DNA from: Myxococcales bacterium
GTDB taxonomy: Bacteria > Myxococcota_A > Polyangia > Polyangiales > Polyangiaceae
Direction of reading: 5' to 3'
Assembly (NCBI GenBank): GCA_016706225.1
Contig: JADJKB010000005.1
Location: 992,001-1,056,000 of the forward strand
Length of the DNA stretch: 64,000 nucleotides
The position numbers and the translations under genes are program-made. Below are positions 25,671 through 34,037 of the stretch, piece by piece (within the stretch, counting starts at the first letter, position 1; the number at the start of each line of letters is the position of its first letter). Below the pieces are notes generated by a model, which saw only the letters and a program-made list of their open reading frames with translations, searched no databases and was not told where the DNA came from.

Positions 25671-27029
25671 ATGTTCCGCAAGGTCCTCATCGCGAATCGC
25701 GGCGAGATCGCGATGCGTGTGATTCGCGCGTGCCGCGAGCTCGAGATCAAGACGGTCGCCGTTCACTCCGAGGTGGACGCCAAGGCACTGCACGTTCGGT
25801 TCGCCGACGAGGCCGTGTGCATCGGCCCCGCGGCGGCGGCGCAGAGTTACCTCAACGTTCCGGCCATCATCAGCGCCGCGGAGATAACCGGCGCGGACGC
25901 CATTCATCCGGGCTACGGGTTCTTGTCCGAGAACGCGGAGTTTGCCCAGACCGTCGCGCGCTGCGGGCTCACCTTCATTGGTCCCAAGCCGGACGTGATG
26001 AAGCTGTGGGGCGACAAACTGACGGGGCGCGAGGCGGCCAGGAGATTTGGCCTGCCGCTCTTGCCCGGCAGTGAGGCCCTGACGAGCGCCTCCCACGCCG
26101 AGAGCGAGGCGAAACGCATCGGCTTGCCGGTGATGGTCAAGGCCCGCGGAGGCGGCGGTGGCCGGGGCATGCGCATCGTGCGCAAGCTGGCTGAGATGCG
26201 GCGGGCGTTCGAGAGCGCCACGGCCGAAGCCACGGCCAGCTTCAAGAACTCCGAGCTCTACCTGGAGCGCTTCCTGGAGCGGCCGCGCCACATCGAGTTT
26301 CAGGCGCTGGCGGACGAACACGGACAGGTCTGGACCTTGGGCGAGCGGGAGTGCTCCCTCCAACGTCGCCACCAGAAGCTGGTCGAAGAAGCGCCCAGCC
26401 TCGCGATGGACGAGAAGCTGCGCGGCGAGATGGGGGAGCGGATCCGGCAGGCGATCTTGGAGACCGGCTACACCTCTCTCGGGACGCTCGAGTTCCTGAT
26501 GGACGAGGACAAGAGCCTGTACTTCATGGAGATGAACACTCGGGTGCAGGTCGAACACCCGGTGACGGAGTTGGTCACGGGGGTGAACCTGGTCGTCGAG
26601 CAGCTTCGCGTCGCGGCGGGCGAGAAGCTCGTGCTGCCCGACACGCGTCCCTGGAAATTTCGCGGTCACGCCATCGAGTGTCGGATCATGGCGGAAGACC
26701 CCGACACGTTCGCGCCCTGGCCGGGGCTCATCACCGAGTACCATCCCCCCGGAGGAGGTGGTGTGCGCGTCGACTCGGGGATCTACGGTGGCTGGACGGT
26801 CCCGCAGCATTACGACTCGCTGCTCGCCAAGGTCATTGTGCACGCGGCGAACCGCGACCAGGCCATCATTCGCATGAACCGGGCGCTCGACGAGTTCATC
26901 ATCGGTGGCATCCGCACGAACATCGATTTTCACAAACGCATGCTGGCGGATCCGGAGGTGCGCGAAGGCCGCATGACCACGCGGACCGTCGAGCGCCTCA
27001 TGGAACAACGCAAACGCGAACGGGCCTGA
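25671..27029 (+). CDS. accC: Biotin carboxylase of acetyl-CoA carboxylase
   Basis: A 452-residue ATP-grasp enzyme that carboxylates biotin on AccB. Motifs: FRKVLIANRGEIAMRVIRACRE, HPGYGFLSENAEFA, the flexible ATP-grasp loop KARGGGGGRGMR, ERFLERPRHIEFQ, ERECSLQRRHQKLVEEAPS, EMNTRVQVEHPVTE with the catalytic Arg/Glu residues, and the C-terminal IECRIMAEDP and YDSLLAKV blocks. Length is the usual single-domain AccC length, so it is not a fused propionyl-CoA carboxylase alpha chain. Carboxyltransferase genes (accA/accD or pccB) are not in this window. Only two bases separate its stop from the TTG start of the second meaB. Confidence 0.95.
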   Translation: MFRKVLIANRGEIAMRVIRACRELEIKTVAVHSEVDAKALHVRFADEAVCIGPAAAAQSYLNVPAIISAAEITGADAIHPGYGFLSENAEFAQTVARCGLTFIGPKPDVMKLWGDKLTGREAARRFGLPLLPGSEALTSASHAESEAKRIGLPVMVKARGGGGGRGMRIVRKLAEMRRAFESATAEATASFKNSELYLERFLERPRHIEFQALADEHGQVWTLGERECSLQRRHQKLVEEAPSLAMDEKLRGEMGERIRQAILETGYTSLGTLEFLMDEDKSLYFMEMNTRVQVEHPVTELVTGVNLVVEQLRVAAGEKLVLPDTRPWKFRGHAIECRIMAEDPDTFAPWPGLITEYHPPGGGGVRVDSGIYGGWTVPQHYDSLLAKVIVHAANRDQAIIRMNRALDEFIIGGIRTNIDFHKRMLADPEVREGRMTTRTVERLMEQRKRERA

Positions 27030-27031
27030 GT

Positions 27032-28051
27032 TTGCAGACCGATCTGGCTGAGCGTGTGCTCTCGGGAGACCAGCTGAGCGTGGCTCGCGCCTGCCGCGTC
27101 GTCGACGATCGGTTGCCGGCGCATCGCGAGCTGATGAAGGCGCTCTACCCCCACACCGGTGACGCCTGGATCATCGGTATCACCGGCACCCCAGGCGCCG
27201 GCAAGAGCACACTGACCGACCAGCTCATCACCCGTTTCAGAAAGCGGGGTGAGCGGGTTGGGGTCGTAGCGGTGGATCCGACCAGCCCGTTCTCCGGTGG
27301 CGCCATCTTGGGGGATCGCATCCGGATGCAGCGCCACTTCGAAGATCCGGAGGTCTTCATCCGTTCCGTTGCCACGCGCGGCGCCCTCGGCGGGCTCTCC
27401 CGGTCGGCGCTGGACATGGCTCGGATTTTGGATGCGTGGGGTGCGGACCAGGTCATCGTCGAGACCGTCGGCGTCGGGCAGGACGAGCTCGAGGTCACCC
27501 GCATGGCACACACCACGCTGATCGTGATGGCGCCTGGCATGGGGGACGACGTGCAGGCCATCAAGGCCGGCATCCTGGAGTGTGCAGACGTGTTTGCTGT
27601 CAACAAGGCCGACCGGGATGGCGCCGATCTCACGGTCCGAGATCTCGAGGTGATGCTGGCCCTCTCGGGCGATGTCTTCTCGGTTGCAGCCAGCAAGTCC
27701 GGCGGTCACACCGCGGCCACGGTGGCCCCTCGGTCAGTCGGTGGGGCGCGCGATACCGGCTGGATACCGCCGATCGTGAAGACTACGGCCACAAGGGGCA
27801 CGGGCCTCGAGGAGCTGGAGGAAAAAATGCGCGAACATCGCGCCTGGCTCGACACCGAGGCGGGGCTCGTCCGACGTGCCGAGCGCTTCCACTCGATGAT
27901 GCTGGGCTTCTTGCGCGACGCCTTGGCCGAGGAAGCCACGCACGAGCTGGGGGCAGAGGTGCTCGAGGCCGCCCGTCGGGTGCTCGAACGCGAGATCGAC
28001 CCGTACACCGCCTGTGAGGAGCTCATCGCGCGCTTCCGCGCCCGCGCCTGA
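27032..28051 (+). CDS. meaB: MeaB-family G3E GTPase (copy 2)
   Basis: A 339-residue protein, start TTG 27032 two bases after the accC stop; the frame continues far upstream inside accC, but that is out-of-frame shadow. Motifs are ITGTPGAGKSTL (Walker A), DPTSPFSGGAILGDRIRM, RSVATRGALGGLS, VETVGVGQDE, NKADRDGADL and a C-terminal helical arm. It shares family features with copy 1 at 19601 but differs in the insert (ASKSGGHTAATVAPRSVGGARD) and C-terminus, so it is a distinct paralogue rather than a recent duplicate. It may serve another cobalamin mutase (for example isobutyryl-CoA or ethylmalonyl-CoA mutase). Translational coupling with accC suggests a link to acyl-CoA carboxylation. Confidence 0.88.
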   Translation: MQTDLAERVLSGDQLSVARACRVVDDRLPAHRELMKALYPHTGDAWIIGITGTPGAGKSTLTDQLITRFRKRGERVGVVAVDPTSPFSGGAILGDRIRMQRHFEDPEVFIRSVATRGALGGLSRSALDMARILDAWGADQVIVETVGVGQDELEVTRMAHTTLIVMAPGMGDDVQAIKAGILECADVFAVNKADRDGADLTVRDLEVMLALSGDVFSVAASKSGGHTAATVAPRSVGGARDTGWIPPIVKTTATRGTGLEELEEKMREHRAWLDTEAGLVRRAERFHSMMLGFLRDALAEEATHELGAEVLEAARRVLEREIDPYTACEELIARFRARA

Positions 28052-28114
28052 GGGAGCCCCGAGGTCGATGCCACGGGACCGATCCCCGACGCAGCCTCGG
28101 ACGACATACCCGTC

Positions 28115-28411
28115 ATGCGCTGGATGGGACTCCTGCTGCTCGTCTTCGTCGCTGGCTGCGGCGGCCGCGTCGAGACGGAGCCCGACCTGAACGCCGAAAC
28201 TCCCAGCGCAGATCCGTGGGCGGGCACACCCCTCGGAGATTGTGAACCAGGCGTCGCGCCAGGGCAGGGGCCGTGTCCGTGGACCTACGAGGGCCTGTGT
28301 TACCCGACCAAGGCCAAGGCGTGTGACTGCGCGTGCCCGAGAGACCGCGACAGTCTGTGTGTGAGCGAGCTGACCAAAGCCTCGAGCTTCAACCGCGTCG
28401 AGTGTTTCTGA
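28115..28411 (+). CDS. Small Cys-rich lipoprotein
   Basis: A 98-residue lipoprotein: MRWMGLLLLVFVAGC, with the lipid-anchor Cys at residue 15, then GGRVETEPD. The mature part has eight further Cys residues in its last 60 residues, including CEPG, PCPW, LCYP, the CDCACP cluster, SLCVSE and the VECF end, suggesting a disulfide-bonded surface domain of roughly 60 residues. It resembles the numerous small Cys-rich lipoproteins of Myxococcota but I recognise no defined family. It lies between meaB2 and the YgfK-like gene, in the same direction as both. Confidence 0.7.
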   Translation: MRWMGLLLLVFVAGCGGRVETEPDLNAETPSADPWAGTPLGDCEPGVAPGQGPCPWTYEGLCYPTKAKACDCACPRDRDSLCVSELTKASSFNRVECF

Positions 28412-28474
28412 TCTGGGCCGCGCCTCGGCCAACCACGGGCTGTTTCCGCGCGCCGGCTGGTCTATCATCTGCCC

Positions 28475-30520
28475 GTGGCAGAGCTCGTCCCGTTCCCGTT
28501 CGATCGCCTGTTGACCCACGCATTCGCGGAGCTCGAGACCTCCCGCGCGCTGTTCCACCTGCCCGCGAAGAAATTCGTCCGGGGTGTGCCCGGGAAGGAT
28601 CTCGCGGTGCAATTCCACGGTCATACCGCCTCGTCGCCGCTGGGCCCGGCGGCGGGACCTCAGTCTCAGCTCGCCCAGAACATTGCGCTGTCGTTCCTGG
28701 GCGGCGGGCGCATCTTCGAGCTGAAGACCGTGCAGATCATGGATCGCCTGCAGATCCCGCGACCCTGCATCGACGCGCAGACCGTCGGTTACAACGTCGA
28801 GTGGTCCCAAGAGCTGACGCTCGAGCAGTCGCTCGAGGAGTACGTCAAGGCATCGATGCTGATCGAGATATTGATCGCCAGCGGCAAGCTGGAGCTCGCC
28901 CCGGGGTTCGACCAGGTCATCTTCGACATGAGCGTCGGTTACGATCTAGCTGGCATCAAGAGCGAGCGGGTGCAGGCGTTCTTGCACGGCATGCTGGACG
29001 CGAGCGCGGTGGTCGAGCGCCTTCGCAGACAAATCCCCGACAGCCTTCGGCAATACCGCGAGCTCGAGTTTCGCACTCGGCTCTCGGACACCCTCACCCT
29101 GTCGACCTTTCACGGCTGCCCGCCGGATGAAATCGAGCGCATCATCGAGTTCTTGCTGGAGCGGCTCGGCCTCCACTCGATCGTCAAGCTGAACCCAACT
29201 TTGCTGGGGAAACACGAGGTGCGTCGGATCTTGAACGAGGTGCTCGGTTACCCGGATCACGCACCCGACGACGCCTTCGACAAGGACGCGAGCTGGCAGC
29301 AGGCCGAGGCCTTCGTGGGTCGCTTGGGGGAAAAAGCCCGGGGTCTGGGCCTAGGATTCGGCGTGAAGTTCAGCAACACGCTGATCGTCGAGAACCAACG
29401 CAGCTTCTTCCCGGAGTCCGAGAAGGTCATGTACCTGTCGGGCCAACCGCTGCACGTGCTCGCCATGAGCCTGGTGAAGCGTTTTCGCGAGTCCTTCGGC
29501 GACCGTTACCCCATTTCATTCTCAGCCGGAATCGACGCCAAGAATTTCCCGGATGCGGTGTCGCTCGGTCTGGTGCCGGTCACCGTCTGCACCGATCTGC
29601 TGCGCCCGGGTGGCTACGGTCGCATGGAACTCTACTTCCGCGAGCTTGCTACGCGCATGGGCAACGTGCGCGCGGACAATCTCGGCGACTTCATCATCCG
29701 TGCGCGAGGCCGAGGGGAAACGACCCTCGAGCGAGCGGGCGGCGGCGGGAACGCCGCGGCGCGGCAGGCGCTCGCGGAGGGCGGAGCGCTTGCGATGGCA
29801 GCCGGTCCCGCGCTCTATGCGGCCTGGGTCGCCGCGGCACGCGTGGACAACACGCTCGGCTATGTCGACGCGCTGCTCACCGATCCGCGCTACACGCGGG
29901 CGGGAACCGACAAACCTCCCAAGAAGGTCGGCTCGCTCCTGGTCCTGTTCGACTGTCTGACCTGCGACAAATGCATTCCGGTTTGCCCGAACGACGCCAA
30001 TTTCAGCTATCAGCTTCCCGCGATGGAGCTGCCAATCGAGAAGGCCACGCGCTCCGCGGCGGGGGTCTTCGAGGTTCGGAACGAAGGCACCCTCACGGTC
30101 GCAAAGAAGCATCAGATCGCGAATTTTGCGGACTTTTGTAATGAATGTGGCAACTGCGACGTGTTCTGCCCGGAGGACGGTGGACCCTACGTGCTCAAGC
30201 CGCGGTTCTTCGGCAGCGCGGAGCAGTTTGCATTGCACACGGGTCGCGACGGGTTCTTCGTCGAGCGTCGGGAACGCGGGTTCCGGGTGCTCGGGCGTTT
30301 TGCTAGTCAAGACTTCGCCGCAATCGCCGAAGACGGACGCGCGCGCTACAGCGGCTTGGGTTTCGACCTGAGCTGTGATGCCGCCGCCCCGGCGAGCAGC
30401 CTGTCGGGCAGCGCGACCGCGGAGGTCGACCTCACCTACCTCCGCCTCATGTTGCTGCTCGGCCGGAGTGTGCTCGAAGAGAGCGGAGCGACCTACGTCG
30501 GCTCGGGCACTGGCTCGTGA
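28475..30520 (+). CDS. ygfK: YgfK-like dehydrogenase, short form with TIM barrel and two ferredoxin-type sites
   Basis: A 681-residue protein starting at GTG 28475. The N-terminal 430 or so residues resemble the dihydroorotate/dihydropyrimidine-dehydrogenase TIM barrel of YgfK (FHGHTASSPLGPAAGPQSQLAQNI, GGGRIFELKTVQ, NVEWSQEL, LSTFHGCPPDEIERII, KLNPTLLG, VKFSNTL, SFSAGIDAKNFPDAV, VCTDLLRPGGYGR). Two 4Fe-4S motifs follow: CLTCDKCIPVCP (about 493-504) and FCNECGNCDVFCP (about 553-565). E. coli YgfK is about 1030 residues and also has a GltD-like FAD/NAD(P)H module, which I do not see here. Electrons must therefore come from another protein. It converges on the catabolic operon at 30522, two bases apart. 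Confidence 0.75.
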   Translation: MAELVPFPFDRLLTHAFAELETSRALFHLPAKKFVRGVPGKDLAVQFHGHTASSPLGPAAGPQSQLAQNIALSFLGGGRIFELKTVQIMDRLQIPRPCIDAQTVGYNVEWSQELTLEQSLEEYVKASMLIEILIASGKLELAPGFDQVIFDMSVGYDLAGIKSERVQAFLHGMLDASAVVERLRRQIPDSLRQYRELEFRTRLSDTLTLSTFHGCPPDEIERIIEFLLERLGLHSIVKLNPTLLGKHEVRRILNEVLGYPDHAPDDAFDKDASWQQAEAFVGRLGEKARGLGLGFGVKFSNTLIVENQRSFFPESEKVMYLSGQPLHVLAMSLVKRFRESFGDRYPISFSAGIDAKNFPDAVSLGLVPVTVCTDLLRPGGYGRMELYFRELATRMGNVRADNLGDFIIRARGRGETTLERAGGGGNAAARQALAEGGALAMAAGPALYAAWVAAARVDNTLGYVDALLTDPRYTRAGTDKPPKKVGSLLVLFDCLTCDKCIPVCPNDANFSYQLPAMELPIEKATRSAAGVFEVRNEGTLTVAKKHQIANFADFCNECGNCDVFCPEDGGPYVLKPRFFGSAEQFALHTGRDGFFVERRERGFRVLGRFASQDFAAIAEDGRARYSGLGFDLSCDAAAPASSLSGSATAEVDLTYLRLMLLLGRSVLEESGATYVGSGTGS

Positions 30521-30521
30521 C

Positions 30522-31466
30522 TCAGCCGCGTCGGGAGTAACTCTCGTAACGCACGTCTCGCGCCAGGTTCCAGCCAGAGGGATCGGGAGCTGACAGTTCC
30601 CCGAGCTCGACATCCGAGACGATCAGGTTCTCGTGGCTGCTCAGGTTCGGCAGCACACCGTTCGGTCCGGTGAGGTGGCTCCCGCCGAAATAGGGCTGTG
30701 TCCAGGGTGGCTCGGTGCCTCTGCGGTTGGAGCCGGCGATGAACAGGCCGTGGCGCGCGGCGTCCACCTGAAACTCGAGCTGCCACATCCGTTCGCTCTT
30801 CTGCCCGAAGGTCACCGCGGGCGCGAAGACGAGCTCTGCTCCCTCGTGTGCGAGGGAGTACATCACACCCTCGAAGTGTCGGTCGTAACAGATGGCCACG
30901 CCGACTTTGCCGAGCCGCGTTTCGAACACGGGGAAGAACGGGTTGTTCGAGCGGTTGGCGGGGCTCGAGCCGTTCTGCCCGTCGCTCCTCTCGTAGTAGA
31001 AAGGCTCGTCGAACGAACCCTGCTCGTTCTCTCCGCAGGGCAGGTGAGTCTTTCGGTACTTGCCGAGCAGCGCTCCGGTCTCGTCGATCACGACCGCGGT
31101 GTTGAAGCGCTGCCCTGAAGGATCGAGCTCGTAGATGGGGGCGACCACGACGAGCTCGAGCTCCTTGGCAGCAGCCTGGAGCTCCGTCACGGTCTTGCCG
31201 TGCGCGGCGTCCTCCGCCAGAGCGAACCACATCGGGTCCTTCCCCAGGGCAAAATACGGCCCGGGAAACAGCTCACCGAAGCCGATGATCTGCACGCCCT
31301 GGGCACGCGCGTTCCGCATCAGCTCGATGTGATGCGCGACGTTGGCTGCCCGCAGGCGCTCGAGCTTGCCCGCGAGCTCGTCCAGCCGGTCGAGGGTTGG
31401 CGGCATGTCTGCGAAGACGTTGACGGTCTCGGTCACGGCAACGCGCAGCCTCCGGGTCGAAGTCAT
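30522..31466 (-). CDS. Nitrilase-superfamily N-carbamoyl amidase (beta-ureidopropionase-like)
   Basis: A 314-residue amidase. ATG 31466 overlaps the upstream M20 gene's TGA. The Glu-Lys-Cys triad is present: Glu 65 (GFGELFPGP), Lys 139 (KYRKTHLP) and Cys 193 (VAICYDRHFEG). The text around Cys and the later QVDAARHGLFIAGSNRRG and FFGGSHL-type segments match beta-ureidopropionase and N-carbamoyl-D-amino-acid or carbamoylputrescine amidases, which release ammonia and CO2 from N-carbamoyl amines. In the context of an M20 carbamoylase it would remove a second carbamoyl group from a ring-opening product. It is the last gene of the minus-strand operon. It is different from the Nit1/Nit2-like amidase at 48741. 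Confidence 0.82.
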   Translation of the reverse strand: MTSTRRLRVAVTETVNVFADMPPTLDRLDELAGKLERLRAANVAHHIELMRNARAQGVQIIGFGELFPGPYFALGKDPMWFALAEDAAHGKTVTELQAAAKELELVVVAPIYELDPSGQRFNTAVVIDETGALLGKYRKTHLPCGENEQGSFDEPFYYERSDGQNGSSPANRSNNPFFPVFETRLGKVGVAICYDRHFEGVMYSLAHEGAELVFAPAVTFGQKSERMWQLEFQVDAARHGLFIAGSNRRGTEPPWTQPYFGGSHLTGPNGVLPNLSSHENLIVSDVELGELSAPDPSGWNLARDVRYESYSRRG

Positions 31467-32734
31467 GCCGCGTCCTCCTCGTTCGCGAACGAGAGCAACA
31501 CGTCCAAGAGCACGGCGACGCCTGCTGCACACTGCTCGCGCGTCGACAGCTCCCGCGGGTTGTGACTGATGCCGTCGTGTTCGCCCGGAACGAACACCAT
31601 GCCCGCCGGGCAGAGGCGCGCCATTTCCTGCGCATCGTGCCCGGCACCGGAGACGATTCGCTCGGTGGAGAGCCCGCGAGCCTGCGCCGCGGACTCGACT
31701 CGATCCTGGACCACCGGCGAAAAGCCCACGGTGTCGGTGCGTGCCGTCTGTCGCCAGCTGAGCTTGACGCCTTCGAGCCGCTCCACCTCCTGGTAGAAGC
31801 TCAAGAGGTCCGCCTCGGCCCGCCGCATCTGGCTGTCGTCCGGGTTTCTCAGGTCGACGCTGCACACGACCTCGGCCGGGACGACGTTGACGAGCCCTGG
31901 GCGTGGGATGATCGAACCCATGGTGGCCCGCATTCCGTCACCATACTGGCCCGAGGTGGCCATCGCTCTGAGCTTCAGGTTGATGCGTGCGGCAGCGACA
32001 CTCGGATCGACCCGGAGGTTCATCGGTGTCGTGCCGGCGTGCGCGCTCTTGCCCACCAAGGTGACCTCGTGCCAGCTAATGGCTTGCACTCCCGTGACCA
32101 CCCCGATGTTGGTGTCGTGTGAGCGGAGCACCGGACCCTGTTCGATATGGCATTCGAGGTAGGCGTGCGGGGGGCCGATGACCTCGGGAGCTGGTCCCAG
32201 AAAGCCGATGGCTTCGAGCTCGTCCCGGAGGCAGAGTCCCTTTTTGTCACGCAGGGCGTAGGCCGCCTCCAGCGCCAAACGCCCGGTCGCGACGGCGCTG
32301 CCGAGCATGTCGGTGCCAAAACGCGCGCCCTCTTCGTCGGTGAAGAAGCCGACGACAATCGGACGCCGGGTCTGGACCTCGGCCTGGTTCAGCGTCTCGA
32401 CTACCTCGAGCCCGCCGAGCACTCCGAGGCAACCGTCGAAGCGCCCCGCGGTCTCCACCGAGTCGATGTGAGAGCCCATCATCACGGGAGCCAGCGCCGG
32501 CGCGAGGCCCTCGCGGCGGCCATAGACGTTGCCGATTCGGTCGATCGTCACCCCGAGTCCGAGGGCCCTCATTCGCTCGACCACGTGACGACGGCCAGCG
32601 CCATCCGCCGCGGTCAAGGCCAGGCGGTTCACGCCGGTGAGGCCAGTGCGAGCGTCGACGTAGGCTCCGATGGCGCCGAGCGCAGCGAGGTTCGCGTACA
32701 GGCGCTCGGGGTCGATGGACGGCGGTGGTGTCAT
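31463..32734 (-). CDS. M20-family N-carbamoyl amino acid hydrolase / allantoate amidohydrolase-type enzyme
   Basis: A 423-residue zinc amidohydrolase started at ATG 32734 (MTPPPSIDPERL); the upstream frame to 32971 overlaps the intergenic sequence and is discarded. Di-metal ligands are visible in MGSHIDSVETAGRFDG (His and Asp), VGFFTDEEGARFGTDMLGS (Glu pair), ECHIEQGP and the C-terminal GHDAQEMARLC and ISHNPRE blocks. The lid domain has the AGTTPMNLRVDP loop. The family includes HyuC L-carbamoylase, AllC allantoate amidohydrolase and ureidoglycolate enzymes; the sequence alone does not choose between them. It lies 37 nt after ssnA and overlaps the next gene by 4 nt (ATGA), so it is tightly in the operon. 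Confidence 0.82.
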   Translation of the reverse strand: MTPPPSIDPERLYANLAALGAIGAYVDARTGLTGVNRLALTAADGAGRRHVVERMRALGLGVTIDRIGNVYGRREGLAPALAPVMMGSHIDSVETAGRFDGCLGVLGGLEVVETLNQAEVQTRRPIVVGFFTDEEGARFGTDMLGSAVATGRLALEAAYALRDKKGLCLRDELEAIGFLGPAPEVIGPPHAYLECHIEQGPVLRSHDTNIGVVTGVQAISWHEVTLVGKSAHAGTTPMNLRVDPSVAAARINLKLRAMATSGQYGDGMRATMGSIIPRPGLVNVVPAEVVCSVDLRNPDDSQMRRAEADLLSFYQEVERLEGVKLSWRQTARTDTVGFSPVVQDRVESAAQARGLSTERIVSGAGHDAQEMARLCPAGMVFVPGEHDGISHNPRELSTREQCAAGVAVLLDVLLSFANEEDAA

Positions 32735-32771
32735 GCGCGGCGACCGAGTGTCCTCAGCGCTCCATCTAGCG

Positions 32772-34025
32772 TCAACCCCCGAGCCCCCGCATCCGCTCCC
32801 AGAGGCGTGGCGCTTCGCGCTCGGCGGCGGCGCGAATGGCGTCGAGATCAGCACGCGTGAGGCGACCGCTTTCCACCACGACTTCTCCGGCCACGACGAC
32901 GTGAAGCGGTCTTCCATTCGGGGTGCTCCACGCCGCGCCGTCCGGCCAGACGGCGAGATCTGCCTGAGCACCGACGCTGGGCTCCGGGCTGATGCTCACG
33001 CCGAAGAGCGCTGCGGCGAGTGAGTGCCCGGCCATCGCGCGGGCCCGTTGCTCCGCTTCGGACAACGGAGAGCCGGCGCGCGCCGCCTCTTCTGCCAGGG
33101 CCTCCCGCTCTCTTCGCATGTCGGCAGGGTAACCGTCGGTGCCCAGGGCAACGTGAGTGCTTGCCCCGAGATGGCGGGCGAAGCCCACACGATTACCGGC
33201 GTTGGAGCGCGGATTGTGCACGAACCAGAGTCCGGCGGCGTCCGCTGCCTTCACCGCCCGTTCGTCGAGGTGAACCCCGTGAGCGATGACCGAGCCCCGA
33301 GGGAGTGCTCCCTGCTCGAGCAGGCGTTCGAGGGGGCCGGAGTAGCCCCGGGTTTGGGCGTCTTCGACGTCGGCCTGGTCTTCGGCGACGTGTACGTGCA
33401 TCGGCAGGTCGAGCTTGGCGGCGAGCGCCGCGGCTTCACGCACGGTCGCGTCGCTCACCGTGAACGAGGCGTGCAAGGCGACGAGGGGGCGTACCAGCGG
33501 GCGCTGGTTGTCCGCCGCGAAGCGCCGGCACTCTTCCAGCCCCCGCTGGCCCTCCTCGGGGCCGCCGTTCCGATCCGTCGCGCCGTAACCGGTGGCCAGC
33601 CGACAGCCGAGCGTCTGGGCGGCGTCAGCAAGTACGTCGAGGGAGCCGGCGATGAAACAGGGAGACTCATGGTGGTCGATCAGGGTCGTCGTACCGAACA
33701 GCAGACTCTCCGCCACGTAGAGCTCGGCGGAAGCGCGGAGCGAGCTCTCGTCGAGCGCACGATCCAGGCGCCACCACAGCCGCTCCAAGATCTGCACGAA
33801 GCTCTCGGGCGGCGGACTGGGCGCGGGCATGCCCAGGGGCGCGAGTCCGCTGTAGAGGTGGGTGTGAGCGTTGACTGCGCCGCCGCAAATGCGTGCACCG
33901 CGGCAATCGAGCACGCGCGCGTCAGGCGGGACCTCTAGCTCTCCACCAATGGCCAAGATGGTGCCATCGGCAATCAGCACCGAGTCGGCGCCGGCGGCCA
34001 GAAAGAGCGGTTCTCCAGGCGGCAT
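32772..34025 (-). CDS. ssnA: SsnA-type amidohydrolase / deaminase
   Basis: A 417-residue metal-dependent hydrolase of the amidohydrolase superfamily, start ATG 34025. Metal ligands: NAHTHLY (two His of the HxH motif), HVHVAED, AHGVHL and the late GTDGYPADM Asp. The cover domain begins with ADSVLIADGTILAIGG and ends with VVVAGEVVVESGRLT. SsnA proteins sit with ygfK and xdhD in E. coli and in urate-degrading gut bacteria, where they are thought to deaminate or hydrolyse an oxidised purine. The order xdhD-ssnA and the nearby ygfK here match that context. Guanine or 8-oxoguanine deaminase is an alternative reading. It is 12 nt from xdhD. Confidence 0.78.
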   Translation of the reverse strand: MPPGEPLFLAAGADSVLIADGTILAIGGELEVPPDARVLDCRGARICGGAVNAHTHLYSGLAPLGMPAPSPPPESFVQILERLWWRLDRALDESSLRASAELYVAESLLFGTTTLIDHHESPCFIAGSLDVLADAAQTLGCRLATGYGATDRNGGPEEGQRGLEECRRFAADNQRPLVRPLVALHASFTVSDATVREAAALAAKLDLPMHVHVAEDQADVEDAQTRGYSGPLERLLEQGALPRGSVIAHGVHLDERAVKAADAAGLWFVHNPRSNAGNRVGFARHLGASTHVALGTDGYPADMRREREALAEEAARAGSPLSEAEQRARAMAGHSLAAALFGVSISPEPSVGAQADLAVWPDGAAWSTPNGRPLHVVVAGEVVVESGRLTRADLDAIRAAAEREAPRLWERMRGLGG

Positions 34026-34037
34026 ACGCAGGACCGG

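Noticed and set aside
24726..27008. 760-residue minus-strand frame across aroQ-accB-accC
   Set aside because: Antisense to well-supported genes; composition only reflects GC-rich codon positions.
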